Source: Paraburkholderia metrosideri
GTDB taxonomy: Bacteria > Pseudomonadota > Gammaproteobacteria > Burkholderiales > Burkholderiaceae
Direction of reading: 5' to 3'
NCBI RefSeq assembly: GCF_904848625.1
Contig: NZ_CAJHCP010000020.1
Span: forward strand, 35,558-99,557
DNA length: 64,000 nucleotides
Made by a program: the position numbers and the translations under genes. Each line of letters starts with the position of its first letter. Position 1 is the stretch's first letter. The notes under the pieces were generated by a model that did not search any database, was not told the DNA's origin, and saw nothing but the letters and a program-made list of their open reading frames with translations. Below, one piece after another: positions 27,447 through 36,574 of the stretch.

Positions 27447-28739
27447 TCACTCGGTCGGCGTAGCATTCTGCGGACGCTGACGCACGCTACCTGCGATCAG
27501 ATCGAAGCGGAACAGGCGGCATTCCAGTGCGCCGTTGAACAGCGGCGTTTTCGTCGATTCACGCAGACGCAACTGCCCCGGCAGCTTGCGATCCGACGTA
27601 AGAATGAACGCATGCCAGCCGGTGAAGCGCTGCTTCAACGCGTCGCCAAGCGACTGGAAAAACTCGCTGTCCGGCGCCTCTTCCTGAACGCGGCGGAAGC
27701 TGTCGTCGTCGCGATTCTCACGATTGCCGCGACCTTCGCGAAGCTCACCACGCGCATTGCGCCCGCGCACTTCGATCCGCTCGCCGTACGGCGGATTCGC
27801 CACCAGGATGCCCGCATCGGAACTCGGCGGCGTCATGCCGCGCGCGTCGACCTGCTTGAGCGGAATGTTCGGCAAGCCGGCGCGCTGGAAGTTGGCGCGC
27901 GCCTTGTCGAGCATGTCGCCGGAAATATCGCTGCCAAAAATCTGCAGATCGGCGCGCGAGGTGCGCGCTGCGTGTTTGGCGTCCAGCGCGGCGGCCTTCA
28001 ACGTCTGCCAGGTCTTTGCTTCGTATTGCTTGAGCCGCTCGAAGCCGAAGCTCCGGTCCGCGCCCGGGGCAATGTTCAGCGCGACCTGCGCGGCTTCCGC
28101 GAGGAACGTGCCGCTCCCGCACATCGGGTCATACAGCGGCGTGCCGGCGGTCCAGCCGGTCAGACGCAGAATGCCCGCGGCGAGGTTCTCGCGCAGCGGC
28201 GCCGCGCCCTTGTCGAGACGCCAGCCGCGCTTGAACAGCGGGTCGCCGGAGGTGTCGAGATACAGCGTGCAGTCGGTCGCGGTCAGGAACGCGAACACGC
28301 GGACATCGGGGTTGCCCGTGTCGATGCTGGGCCGCGCGCCGCTGACTTCACGCAGACGGTCGCAGATCGCATCCTTCACACGCAGCGTGGTGAATTCGAG
28401 GCTGCGCAACGGCGACTTGATCGCGGTGACGTCGACCCGCAGCGTTTCGTTCGCCGAGAACCACTGTTCCCAGCGCTGTTCGACGGCAAGCGCGTAAATA
28501 TCCTGCTCGCTGCGATACGGCCGATGCGCGATCTTCAGCAGCACGCGGCTCGCGAGACGCGAATGCAGGTTGGCGGCCATGCCGGCGGCCCAGCCTCCGC
28601 GGAAATGCACGCCGCCTGGCACTTGCGCACCGGCGACGAATTGCGCGCCGTTCAGATGGTTGGCGGCAATTTCGGCGAGTTCAGCCGCAAGCGAGGCTTC
28701 AAGGCCGCGAGGGCAAGGGAGGAAGAAATCGAAGGACAT
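27447..28739 (-). CDS. THUMP-domain class I SAM-dependent RNA methyltransferase (RlmL N-half/YpsC-like)
   Basis: Protein of 430 aa: N-terminal THUMP RNA-binding domain (about 60-170), then a Rossmann methyltransferase with YDPMCGSGTFLAEAA (SAM motif) and the catalytic NPPYGERIEV. It corresponds to the first half of E. coli RlmL (m2G2445 of 23S rRNA); the RlmK half is absent. About 35 charged residues (from RNARGELREGRGNRENRDDD) are inserted right after the catalytic motif, compared with what I recall of E. coli RlmL. A monocistronic unit with its own terminator. Confidence 0.92.
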   Translation of the reverse strand: MSFDFFLPCPRGLEASLAAELAEIAANHLNGAQFVAGAQVPGGVHFRGGWAAGMAANLHSRLASRVLLKIAHRPYRSEQDIYALAVEQRWEQWFSANETLRVDVTAIKSPLRSLEFTTLRVKDAICDRLREVSGARPSIDTGNPDVRVFAFLTATDCTLYLDTSGDPLFKRGWRLDKGAAPLRENLAAGILRLTGWTAGTPLYDPMCGSGTFLAEAAQVALNIAPGADRSFGFERLKQYEAKTWQTLKAAALDAKHAARTSRADLQIFGSDISGDMLDKARANFQRAGLPNIPLKQVDARGMTPPSSDAGILVANPPYGERIEVRGRNARGELREGRGNRENRDDDSFRRVQEEAPDSEFFQSLGDALKQRFTGWHAFILTSDRKLPGQLRLRESTKTPLFNGALECRLFRFDLIAGSVRQRPQNATPTE

Positions 28740-28958
28740 TGAGGTTGCCGGAGGGCGTTAGATAAGGCGCTATTGTACGCGGTCAGGGTGGCGCGCCATG
28801 TGCGATTGCCTGGACGCCTGCGTAGGCAGTGCGGTGCGGCGCCGTAGCGATGAGCGGCGGCGACCCGTCGCGCATGTCCGGCGACGCTGGTCCGCCACCT
28901 CTCACGGGCAATTGGCTGCTGGCCGCTCATCAGTTCAGGGCGGAGCAAGCACCCCGCG

Positions 28959-31094
28959 TTACCTCACTTCGCGCTCGGCCTTTGCCGGCCACATCAGTTC
29001 CAGCGGATGCTGAAACACCCGGCGCCAGATCGCGCCGCGCAGCGAGCGCACCGCATTGCGCCGCAAGTCGCGCGATTTCACCGCCATGTAGAACGCGAGC
29101 GCGAAACTCACGGCGACGTTGAGAATCGCCATACTGCCGACCCCCGCCACCGCCCACCACAACTCCGGCAGCTTCAGCGCGCCCTTGCCGAGTACGCCGA
29201 GCGAAATGCCGATCGACCCGGCGCTGAGCGTCACATGACGCACTTCGAACGGGAACGCAAACGCGGTGAAAATTGCGGGCACCAGCCCGAGCATCAGGCC
29301 GAGCGTGATATTGCCGACGACCCCCGCCACATTCATCCGGCAAAAGCGTGCGAGCCGGTCGGCGCCTGCTGCGCCTAGCGTCATCCGCAGACGGCGGTTG
29401 TAGGCGAGCGCATCGGCAACGCGATGCAGCACGAACCAGTTGTCCGCCCATCCTGCCAGCAGACTGGACGACCACAGCAGCACGCCGGTCAACGCAGCGT
29501 AGAACGGCGTCGGCCCCCACAGCGAGAACGAATGCAAGGTGGCGTGCGCCTTCTCCGGCGAAATGATGTCGGCATGAAACAGCGCGCGCCACAGCAATTG
29601 CACGCCGAGGCACACTGGAAATACCATCAGCACGTTGCCAAACACCGCAGCGGCCTGGGTACGCATCAACGCGGTCACCGAACTCACGAAACTGTCGACG
29701 CCCGCAGGCGTGCCCACCCCGTCAAGCTCGCGGGCGAGGGTCGGCGCGGTCATCGCCGGCTGCTTGGTGGCGAGCGAGAAGTGCAGGAAGTGCATCAGCA
29801 GGAAGCTGGCTGCGTAGTTGATGCCGGCGAGCAGCCCTTCGAACATCGCGTGGAAATGGGCGTTGGTGATGGCGAATTTCACGCAGACCGTGACGACGGT
29901 AACGAGCCCGCCGCCCGCCGCCATGCGCAGCATCTTCAGGTATTCGGCGCGGTCGCGGGCGATGTAATGCTCGCCGGTATCCGCGCTGTATTCGACGACC
30001 TTGCGCGCCAGCAGCGAAAAGTTGCTGCGCACCAGATGCGCGACACTCTGGCTCGCGTGATTCGCGTTGACGAGTTCAGCGGTCAGACGCGCGTTCGCGT
30101 GCGGATCGTCGTGCGCCATCCAGGCGTTCAACAGATGCTCGGCGCGCACGATCCGCATGCGCATCCGTTCGACCTGGAACACGATGTCGACGCTGACGCC
30201 GTTACGGTACAGATGCGCGAACACCTTGTCGGTGGCACCCCGGCATTCGTCGAGCAGCAGCCGCAGATAGTTCACCTCGCGCAGCAGCTGATCCTGCGAC
30301 CCGCCAGCCACGAACGCGTGATGCGCGGCTTCGACGGCGAGCATGGCGCGCGTGAGGCGGTAGAACGGCTGCTTTTCCATCGCGACGCGGACGTCGCTCG
30401 CGTCGCGCATGTCGTCGTCGCCGGCGCGACTGGCGTGCGTTCCGCCCAGCCGGCTGCGCACCGTTTGCGATAACCCCGTCGAACTGATCTGGCAGGTCAG
30501 GTTGTGCAGCGCGGCCAGCAGGTCGAGCGAAAACGGCGTGGCGTCGCGTTGTTCATCCTGGTCTTCAGCGTAGTCGAACAGCGCATGAATGCGCGTCAAC
30601 AGATCCGCGGGCAGCGCGGCGATCCATTCGGCGTCGCGCTCCGAGCTGAACATCAGCGTGACGATGGCGGTGAGATCGCGCCGGTTCGGTGCAGGCGGAA
30701 TCAACGACGCTTCGATGCGCTCGAACAACGCGCCGAAAAAGCCCGAATGCACCGGCATGCCGGCGTCGCAAAGCAATGAAAGGCCGTCGCTTTCGCGCAG
30801 CAGCGCCCGCAGAATGCCCGCGACGTTCGCCTTCCACGCAGGATTGCGATCGAGCACATGAAGCAGGTAACGGATGCGCGTATGCGGCGGGGTCGAGTGA
30901 GAGGGAGTGTCTTCAGCGGCGCCAGGATTGACCGCGCGACCCCGGCAAATCCAGTGCGCCAGTTCGATCAGCCATTCGCTGCGTTCGGGGTAGGGCGCGC
31001 TGCGGTCGGCGATCGCCAGCAGTGCATCGAGCTGGTGACCGCCATCGCGTGAAGCACGCCATTTCCTGATGAGCCGTTTGATCGAGTCGAACAC
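28959..31094 (-). CDS. Gcr/'site-specific recombinase' family protein, predicted polytopic membrane protein
   Basis: Protein of 711 aa matching my memory of the PF10136 family, named after gonococcal Gcr. The first 390 residues look soluble and helical; residues about 393-672 hold six or seven hydrophobic segments (around 393-412, 418-440, 480-503, 530-550, 588-615, 622-642, 645-672), and the C-terminal tail is basic. I see no serine- or tyrosine-recombinase catalytic pattern. It starts with GTG one base after the pqiC stop, so translation is coupled to the pqi operon, which suggests an envelope function rather than DNA recombination. Function unknown. Confidence 0.88.
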   Translation of the reverse strand: MFDSIKRLIRKWRASRDGGHQLDALLAIADRSAPYPERSEWLIELAHWICRGRAVNPGAAEDTPSHSTPPHTRIRYLLHVLDRNPAWKANVAGILRALLRESDGLSLLCDAGMPVHSGFFGALFERIEASLIPPAPNRRDLTAIVTLMFSSERDAEWIAALPADLLTRIHALFDYAEDQDEQRDATPFSLDLLAALHNLTCQISSTGLSQTVRSRLGGTHASRAGDDDMRDASDVRVAMEKQPFYRLTRAMLAVEAAHHAFVAGGSQDQLLREVNYLRLLLDECRGATDKVFAHLYRNGVSVDIVFQVERMRMRIVRAEHLLNAWMAHDDPHANARLTAELVNANHASQSVAHLVRSNFSLLARKVVEYSADTGEHYIARDRAEYLKMLRMAAGGGLVTVVTVCVKFAITNAHFHAMFEGLLAGINYAASFLLMHFLHFSLATKQPAMTAPTLARELDGVGTPAGVDSFVSSVTALMRTQAAAVFGNVLMVFPVCLGVQLLWRALFHADIISPEKAHATLHSFSLWGPTPFYAALTGVLLWSSSLLAGWADNWFVLHRVADALAYNRRLRMTLGAAGADRLARFCRMNVAGVVGNITLGLMLGLVPAIFTAFAFPFEVRHVTLSAGSIGISLGVLGKGALKLPELWWAVAGVGSMAILNVAVSFALAFYMAVKSRDLRRNAVRSLRGAIWRRVFQHPLELMWPAKAEREVR

Positions 31095-31095
31095 G

Positions 31096-31836
31096 TCAGG
31101 CGCCGGTCCCCGTGCTGCCAGCCGCCGAAGGACACGCTGGCACCGGCACGTTCGCTTTGGCCGACGACGAAGAAGGGCTCTGCGAGTTGACCGCCGCCAT
31201 CGCCTTCACCGCCGAAGCAACCTGCACGGAGATCTGCTGCAACGCCTGCCGATGCCCATCGACCAGCGCGTCATAGCCTTCGCCCACCGGCTGATTCACC
31301 ACGCTGCGGCAGGTCATCACCGCGTTGCTGCTGACCGAGCGCACGCTCCATACCGCGTCGATCAACGCATGCGAGCCGGGCCACGACTCGAAGCGCTGCA
31401 CGTTCATGCTGACGCGGTACACCGGCGTCGCGTTCGGGTGCGCGGTGCCATACACGTCGATGGTGTCGAGCTGCTGCGTCAGATCGGTCGACAACGCGCG
31501 CCGGATTTCGTCACCTGGCAGCGACGCCCAGCGCTCCTCTTCGAGCACCCTGACCTGGGTCGGACCGGTTTGCACGACCAGTTGATTCTTCGCCACCTGC
31601 GGCGGCACGTCGATCGGCGCGACTTCGATCATCCAGCCCGGCGCCGCGAGCGTTCTGGCCGTGGCGAGCGGCGCGGGCGCTGCCGGCGCCGCTGCCGAGC
31701 CGTCGGCGCCCAGCGTGTAAAAACGGCTGGACGGCGACGAACACGCGGCCATGGCGACCAGTGCGGCCAACGCGCCGGCATACATAGCGCCGCGGACGAG
31801 CCCGCGCGGCGGGCGGGGGGGCCGGGCAAACATCAT
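31096..31836 (-). CDS. pqiC: PqiC-type outer-membrane lipoprotein of the MCE transport system
   Basis: Lipoprotein of 246 aa: signal segment with lipobox LVAMAACSS and lipidated C32. The following RFYTLGADG is the hallmark of the DUF330/PqiC (YmbA) family, the outer-membrane partner of PqiB. ATG at 31836 overlaps the pqiB stop (ATGA) and has AGGAGA 6-7 nt upstream. The C-terminus is Ser/Ala-rich. Confidence 0.92.
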   Translation of the reverse strand: MMFARPPRPPRGLVRGAMYAGALAALVAMAACSSPSSRFYTLGADGSAAAPAAPAPLATARTLAAPGWMIEVAPIDVPPQVAKNQLVVQTGPTQVRVLEEERWASLPGDEIRRALSTDLTQQLDTIDVYGTAHPNATPVYRVSMNVQRFESWPGSHALIDAVWSVRSVSSNAVMTCRSVVNQPVGEGYDALVDGHRQALQQISVQVASAVKAMAAVNSQSPSSSSAKANVPVPACPSAAGSTGTGA

Positions 31837-33494
31837 GGTTTATCTCCTGATTTACCGCGCAACAGCGACTCGGGATGACGCTCGAGGTAGTCCGACAGCG
31901 CATTCAGCGACTGCAACGTGCGCGTCAATTCCTGCAACGCCTGATGAACATCCGACTGCATCGGCGAGTCCTGCTGCAGCGTGGCCTGCGCCGAGTTGAA
32001 GGTCTGCTTGGCGGCCGTGAGCGTATCGCGGGCCTCCGGCACGACTTCCGTATCCAGACGCTTGAACAGTCCGTTGGCGTTCTTCAACGCGCTGTTCAGG
32101 TTGTCGCCGATCTGGTCGAACGGAATCTTGTCGAGCTTCTTCGCGATGTCGGCGACCTGAACCTGCAACTCGTCGAGCGTGTTCGGGATAGTCGGCAACT
32201 CGAGCGGATCGCTGGCGACATCAACCGTAGCCGGCGGCGCTTTCGGGAAGATATCCAGCGCGACATACAACTGGCTCGTCAGCAGATTGCCGGTGCGCAA
32301 CTGGCCGCGCAGCCCATGCTTGACCAGCGCCTGCAACAGACTCTGGCCCGCCAGGCTGCCCGGTTGCGGCGCAGTTTCGCGGAAGCGCTTGCCAAGACGG
32401 TCGGGGTAGATGTTCATCGTCACCGGCATCGTGAAGCTGCGCGTCTTCGGGTCGTAGTCGATACCGATGTTGGTCACCTGACCGAGCACGATACCGCGGA
32501 AATCGACCGTCGCACCGATCGACAGACCGCGCAGCGACTGGTTGAAGTTCATCACCACGCGCAGCGGCACGCCGTCCGGTTCGCGCATTGCATCCGATTC
32601 GTCGGAGGCGAGGCGGAACGTCATGTTGTTCGGTGCCTGCGCGCCGACGCCCTGGCCCGGCGGCGACTGGAACGACAGACCACCGACGATCACCGTGGCG
32701 AGCGACTGAGTGTTCAGCTTGAAGCCGCTGGAATCGAGCCGCAGGTCGACGCCGCTCGCATGCCACCAGCGCGAGTTGGTGCCGACGTACTGGTCGAACG
32801 GCGCGGACACGAACACCTGCATGGTCACGCCGGTGCCGTCCTTATCCAGCGAGAAGCCGACCACCTGGCCGACCTGCACGCGCCGGTAGAAGATCGGCGA
32901 GCCGATGTCGATCGAGCCGAGCGAATCGCCATGCAGGATGAACTGGTGGCCCTTCTGGTCGCCGGTAATGGGCGGTGGCGTCTCAAGCCCGACGAAGTTT
33001 TTCTCGGTGTCTGTCGAGCGGCCCGCGTCGGTGCCGATGTAAGCACCGGAAAGCAATGTAGTCAGACCCGATACGCCGCTTGCGCCGATTCGCGGCCGCA
33101 CCACCCAGAAGCGCGAATCCTTGACCGCGAAGTTTGTGCCTTCCTTGGTCAGTTGCACCTCGACCAGAACGTGCGACAGGTCTTTCGACAGCGTGATGGT
33201 CTTCACCGAACCGACGGTCACGTCCTTGTACTTGACCTGGGTCTTGCCCGGTTCGAGACCTTCGGCGCTGATGAAGCTGATCGTGATGGTCGGGCCTTTT
33301 TCGGTCACCGATTTGATCACGAGCGCGATGCCGATCAGCGCGGCAATCAGCGGAATCACCCAGACTAGCGAGGGCAGCCAGCGGCTGCGCGGCTCGATGT
33401 CGGGGTCCGGCAGTTGCGGCGGCAGCTTCGGTCCGTTCGAATCGCTGCGCGGCGCATCGGCGGAGGCGGGCGTCGGTCCTTGCGGGCTAGTCAT
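31833..33494 (-). CDS. pqiB: intermembrane phospholipid transport protein PqiB (MCE protein)
   Basis: Protein of 553 aa anchored by one N-terminal helix (WLPSLVWVIPLIAALIGIAL) with three MCE/MlaD repeats in the periplasm, starting near GPTITISFISAEGLEPGKT, GDSLGSIDIGSPIFYR and LRVVMNFNQSLRGLSIG, then a C-terminal coiled-coil that forms the needle channel in E. coli PqiB. It overlaps the upstream pqiA by 8 nt. Role: lipid traffic between inner and outer membranes. Confidence 0.95.
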   Translation of the reverse strand: MTSPQGPTPASADAPRSDSNGPKLPPQLPDPDIEPRSRWLPSLVWVIPLIAALIGIALVIKSVTEKGPTITISFISAEGLEPGKTQVKYKDVTVGSVKTITLSKDLSHVLVEVQLTKEGTNFAVKDSRFWVVRPRIGASGVSGLTTLLSGAYIGTDAGRSTDTEKNFVGLETPPPITGDQKGHQFILHGDSLGSIDIGSPIFYRRVQVGQVVGFSLDKDGTGVTMQVFVSAPFDQYVGTNSRWWHASGVDLRLDSSGFKLNTQSLATVIVGGLSFQSPPGQGVGAQAPNNMTFRLASDESDAMREPDGVPLRVVMNFNQSLRGLSIGATVDFRGIVLGQVTNIGIDYDPKTRSFTMPVTMNIYPDRLGKRFRETAPQPGSLAGQSLLQALVKHGLRGQLRTGNLLTSQLYVALDIFPKAPPATVDVASDPLELPTIPNTLDELQVQVADIAKKLDKIPFDQIGDNLNSALKNANGLFKRLDTEVVPEARDTLTAAKQTFNSAQATLQQDSPMQSDVHQALQELTRTLQSLNALSDYLERHPESLLRGKSGDKP

Positions 33495-34137
33495 GGTCAG
33501 AATCCTGAGGTTTTTGAGTACGGCCGTCCACGTGGTCCCAGATGAGGCGTGGATCGAATTGCATGGATGCCAGCATGGTCAGAATCACCACCGAGCCGAA
33601 CGCGATCGCCCCCGGCCCGGCCGTAATCACGGCAAGCGATTTGAAGCGCACCAGCGCGACGGTCAGCGTGACGACGAACACGTCGAGCATCGACCAGCGG
33701 CCGATCCGCTCGACCATCCGGTACAGCGTGGTGCGCTGGTCGGGCCGCCAGCGCGAGCGGCGCTGCGCGGTGATGGTGAGCAGCACGAGCACGCTCAGCT
33801 TGAGCATCGGCACCATGATGCTGGCGATAAACACGATCACCGCAAGCGGCCAGTCGCCCGAGGTCCAGAAGTACACGACGCCGCTCATGATGGTGTCGTC
33901 TTCGGAACCGAGCAGCGACGCAGTGTGCATAACCGGCAACAGATTCGCCGGAATATACAGCAGCGCGGCGGCGATCAGCAGCGCCCAGGTGCGCATCAGG
34001 CTGTCGGGGTTGCGCGAGTGAAGGCGCGCGCCGCAGCGCGTGCAATGTTGCGGGGTAATGGAGCGGATGCGCGGTTCGACGCGCCCGCATGCGTGGCAGG
34101 AAACGAGGCCCGCGCGCCTGGCGGTGACGTATTTCAT
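33487..34137 (-). CDS. pqiA: PqiA half-protein, second copy
   Basis: Inner-membrane protein of 216 aa with one PqiA domain: a zinc-ribbon-like pair of CxxC motifs (CHACGRVEPRI, CTRCGARLH) followed by four transmembrane helices. E. coli PqiA has two such domains in one chain; here they are two genes 7 nt apart. ATG at 34137 gives MKYVTARRAGLVSCHACG; the longer frame start is within the preceding gene. Confidence 0.9.
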   Translation of the reverse strand: MKYVTARRAGLVSCHACGRVEPRIRSITPQHCTRCGARLHSRNPDSLMRTWALLIAAALLYIPANLLPVMHTASLLGSEDDTIMSGVVYFWTSGDWPLAVIVFIASIMVPMLKLSVLVLLTITAQRRSRWRPDQRTTLYRMVERIGRWSMLDVFVVTLTVALVRFKSLAVITAGPGAIAFGSVVILTMLASMQFDPRLIWDHVDGRTQKPQDSDHD

Positions 34138-34144
34138 CGCGGCG

Positions 34145-34936
34145 TCATCCCTGATGGGGCGCGGGCGGCAGCGCGCCTGGCGCACCGGGCTTTGCGTCCG
34201 GTTGCGCGGTGGTCTGCGCAGTGGTTTGCGCCGTCGTTGGCAGATCGTGCGGCGCGGGCGGACCGGCGACCGAACTGACCGCGACCGCCGCGCTGTCCGC
34301 CGACGTGCGCGGCAAGGGCCGCTGGCTGCGATCGCCCAGTTCGTCGGCGAGATCCCATAGCACGCGCGGATCGAACGTGACGACTACCGCGAACATCAGT
34401 GTCAGCACGCCGAACGCGAACAGCGCCGCCTCGGGAATCACGCGCGCGAGACTGACCATCTTCACGATGGTGATCAGCACGCCGAGCATGAACACTTCGA
34501 TCATCCCCCAGGGTCGCACGAACTGGATCGCGCGCAGCACCCGGTTGAACGCGGGCGGCACATAACCCGCGCGCAGCGGGATCAGCACGTAAAGCAGCGC
34601 GAGCAGTTCGGTGAGTGGAAAGAGGATGGTCGAGCAGAACACCATCACGGCGACGATCTGCATGTCCTCGCCCCACAGCGCGATCAAGGCGCCGAACAGG
34701 GTGGTTTCCGACGTGATGCCGTTGGTTTCGAGTTCGACGATCGGAAAGCCTTGCGCGATCAGGAACGTGATCAGCGCGGCCAGCGTCATCGCGCAGATGG
34801 TGTCGAGCTTGCGCGACACGCCGCGATAGAGCGTTGCGCCGCAGCGCGGACAGCGAGCGGACACGCGCCCCACAAGCCGTGGCTTGCGGAACAGCGTATC
34901 GCATTCATGGCACGCGATCAGGTTGTCATGTTCCAT
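34145..34936 (-). CDS. pqiA: PqiA half-protein, first copy
   Basis: Inner-membrane protein of 263 aa; N-terminal CHECDTLFRKP and CPRCGATLYRG form the zinc-ribbon-like pair, then four hydrophobic segments. The C-terminal 50 residues are disordered and Ala/Pro/Thr-rich (TTAQTTAQTTAQ). ATG at 34936 (MEHDNLIACHECD) is chosen over TTG at 34951. First gene of the pqiA-pqiA-pqiB-pqiC-gcr operon; PqiA works with the MCE protein PqiB. Confidence 0.9.
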   Translation of the reverse strand: MEHDNLIACHECDTLFRKPRLVGRVSARCPRCGATLYRGVSRKLDTICAMTLAALITFLIAQGFPIVELETNGITSETTLFGALIALWGEDMQIVAVMVFCSTILFPLTELLALLYVLIPLRAGYVPPAFNRVLRAIQFVRPWGMIEVFMLGVLITIVKMVSLARVIPEAALFAFGVLTLMFAVVVTFDPRVLWDLADELGDRSQRPLPRTSADSAAVAVSSVAGPPAPHDLPTTAQTTAQTTAQPDAKPGAPGALPPAPHQG

Positions 34937-35372
34937 ACGGCAGAAGGGCAAACGACGTGAGGGGAAGCGTGCAAGGCCGGTTTCTAATGCGGGTCGGGAG
35001 CCATAGTACCAAACGCGGCTACTGGGCCGTGCGGGGCATGACTTCGTCCGCAGACTACACGAACCGATCGGGTTGTAGGAACGGTTCTTATACCGTGTTC
35101 CAGATTATCTGACATAGCTCCGACACTCTCCGTCCCCAATTGTTCAAGCGTGGCATGCTCCGGTTGCAAAATTCGGACCAGCCCCGCGCCCGATCAGCCC
35201 AGCCAGCTTTGTGCGCTTGGGGTAGCATGGCGCCCTTGACGTGTACCGCAGCGCGCCGCAGCAAACCTGGACCCCGGTTTTGTCCGCCGATGCCGTTCGC
35301 ATCGTCGACGGAAGTCCTGGAATAGCAGCGCAAGTTGCGCCGTTAACCTACTCTCGCTTGCGTTGATCTGTC
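34937..35372. other. divergent control region, pqi operon / cytochrome b561
   Basis: 436 bp without a supported gene. An imperfect inverted repeat, GGAACGGT ... ACCGTGTTCC, spans 35078-35101, and a second short palindrome AACCGATCGGGTT lies at about 35062-35074. These could be operator sites or a hairpin in the pqi leader. Promoters for both directions must be here. Confidence 0.4.
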
Positions 35373-35933
35373 ATGGCACTCAATCCTTCATTTGGCGGCA
35401 GGGAGTCGTACACGCGGACGGCTATCGCGTTTCACTGGCTGATCGCGCTGCTGATCGTTTGCGGCTTCGCGCTCGGCTGGGTGATGACCGATATTCCCGG
35501 CTTTACGCCCACCAAGCTGCGTTACTTTTCATGGCATAAATGGATCGGCGTGACGGTGTTCGCGCTCGCGATCCTGCGCATTCTGTGGCGCGCCAGTCAC
35601 GCCGCCCCGCCGATGCCGCGCCGCATGCCGCTGTGGCAGCGAGGTGCCGCGCATCTCGTGCATCTGCTGTTGTACGTGCTGATGGTCGCGATTCCCGCGT
35701 CCGGTTACCTGTACAGCTCGGCGGCCAATGTGCCGGTGGTGTACCTCGGGCTGATTCCGCTGCCGCGTCTGATCGCACCCGACCCGCATCTCAAGGAACT
35801 GCTGAAAACCGTCCATATCACGCTGAATTACACGTTGCTCGTGCTGGTCGCGCTGCATGTCGTGGCGGCGCTCAAACATCAATGGCTGGATCGCGACGGC
35901 CTGTTGTCGCGCATGCTCCCTTTCCTCAAATAA
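35373..35933 (+). CDS. cytochrome b561 family protein
   Basis: Inner-membrane di-heme cytochrome b of 186 aa with four transmembrane helices and the expected histidines: IAFHWLIALL, SWHKWIGVTVF, HLVHLLLYVLM and LVALHVVAALKH. The family includes E. coli CybB, which oxidises ubiquinol with superoxide. Ten nt separate it from the first yceI gene; cybB-yceI pairs are common. Confidence 0.94.
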   Translation: MALNPSFGGRESYTRTAIAFHWLIALLIVCGFALGWVMTDIPGFTPTKLRYFSWHKWIGVTVFALAILRILWRASHAAPPMPRRMPLWQRGAAHLVHLLLYVLMVAIPASGYLYSSAANVPVVYLGLIPLPRLIAPDPHLKELLKTVHITLNYTLLVLVALHVVAALKHQWLDRDGLLSRMLPFLK

Positions 35934-35943
35934 AAGGAACACC

Positions 35944-36504
35944 ATGAAGGTCTCGTTTTATCGCTATATGCTCGCCGCATTCGCCGCGGCCTCGCTGACC
36001 GCCGCAGGCAGCGCGCTCGCGCAGGTCGATGTCGCGAAGAGTTCCGTGACGGCGACCTCGAAGCAGATGAACGTGCCGGTGGAAGGCAAGTTCAACAAAT
36101 TCACCGCGCAGATCAAGTTCGATCCGGCCAAACCCGCCGAGGGCAGCGCGCAGTTGACCATCGACGTAGGCAGCTATGATCTCGGCGACGAGAGCTACAA
36201 CGACCAGGTGCGCGGCAAGGACTGGTTCGACGCAAAGACTTATCCGAATGCGACGTTTGTGTCGAGCGCGATTGCAGCGGCGGGCGGCAACCAGTTCAAG
36301 GTGACGGGCAAGCTGACCATCAAGGGTAAATCGCAGACGGTGACGGTGCCCGTCACGGTGACCCAGCAGGGCGGGATGCAAACCTTCGACGGCTCATTGC
36401 CGATCAAGCGGTTGCAATTCGACATTGGCACGGGCGAGTGGAAAGACACGTCGGTGGTCGCCGACGACGTGGTGATCAAATTTCATATCGTTTCCAGCAA
36501 GTGA
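35944..36504 (+). CDS. YceI-family periplasmic protein, copy 1
   Basis: Secreted lipocalin-like barrel of 186 aa (signal peptide ending GSALAQ). The YceI family binds isoprenoid or other amphiphilic chains in its barrel. DVGSYDLGDESYNDQVRGKD and YPNATFVSS are typical. AAAGGAACACC lies before the ATG at 35944. Likely co-transcribed with the cytochrome. Confidence 0.93.
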   Translation: MKVSFYRYMLAAFAAASLTAAGSALAQVDVAKSSVTATSKQMNVPVEGKFNKFTAQIKFDPAKPAEGSAQLTIDVGSYDLGDESYNDQVRGKDWFDAKTYPNATFVSSAIAAAGGNQFKVTGKLTIKGKSQTVTVPVTVTQQGGMQTFDGSLPIKRLQFDIGTGEWKDTSVVADDVVIKFHIVSSK

Positions 36505-36574
36505 CGTTCGTGAAGTCGTGATACTCGCTGAGCGGTTTGGGCGAGGCTTTTTTACAGATACCCAGGAGCATGAA

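Noticed and set aside
28959..31094. A true integrase or recombinase locus
   Set aside because: No tyrosine or serine recombinase motifs, no att-like repeats and an operon context in lipid transport; kept only as a family name.
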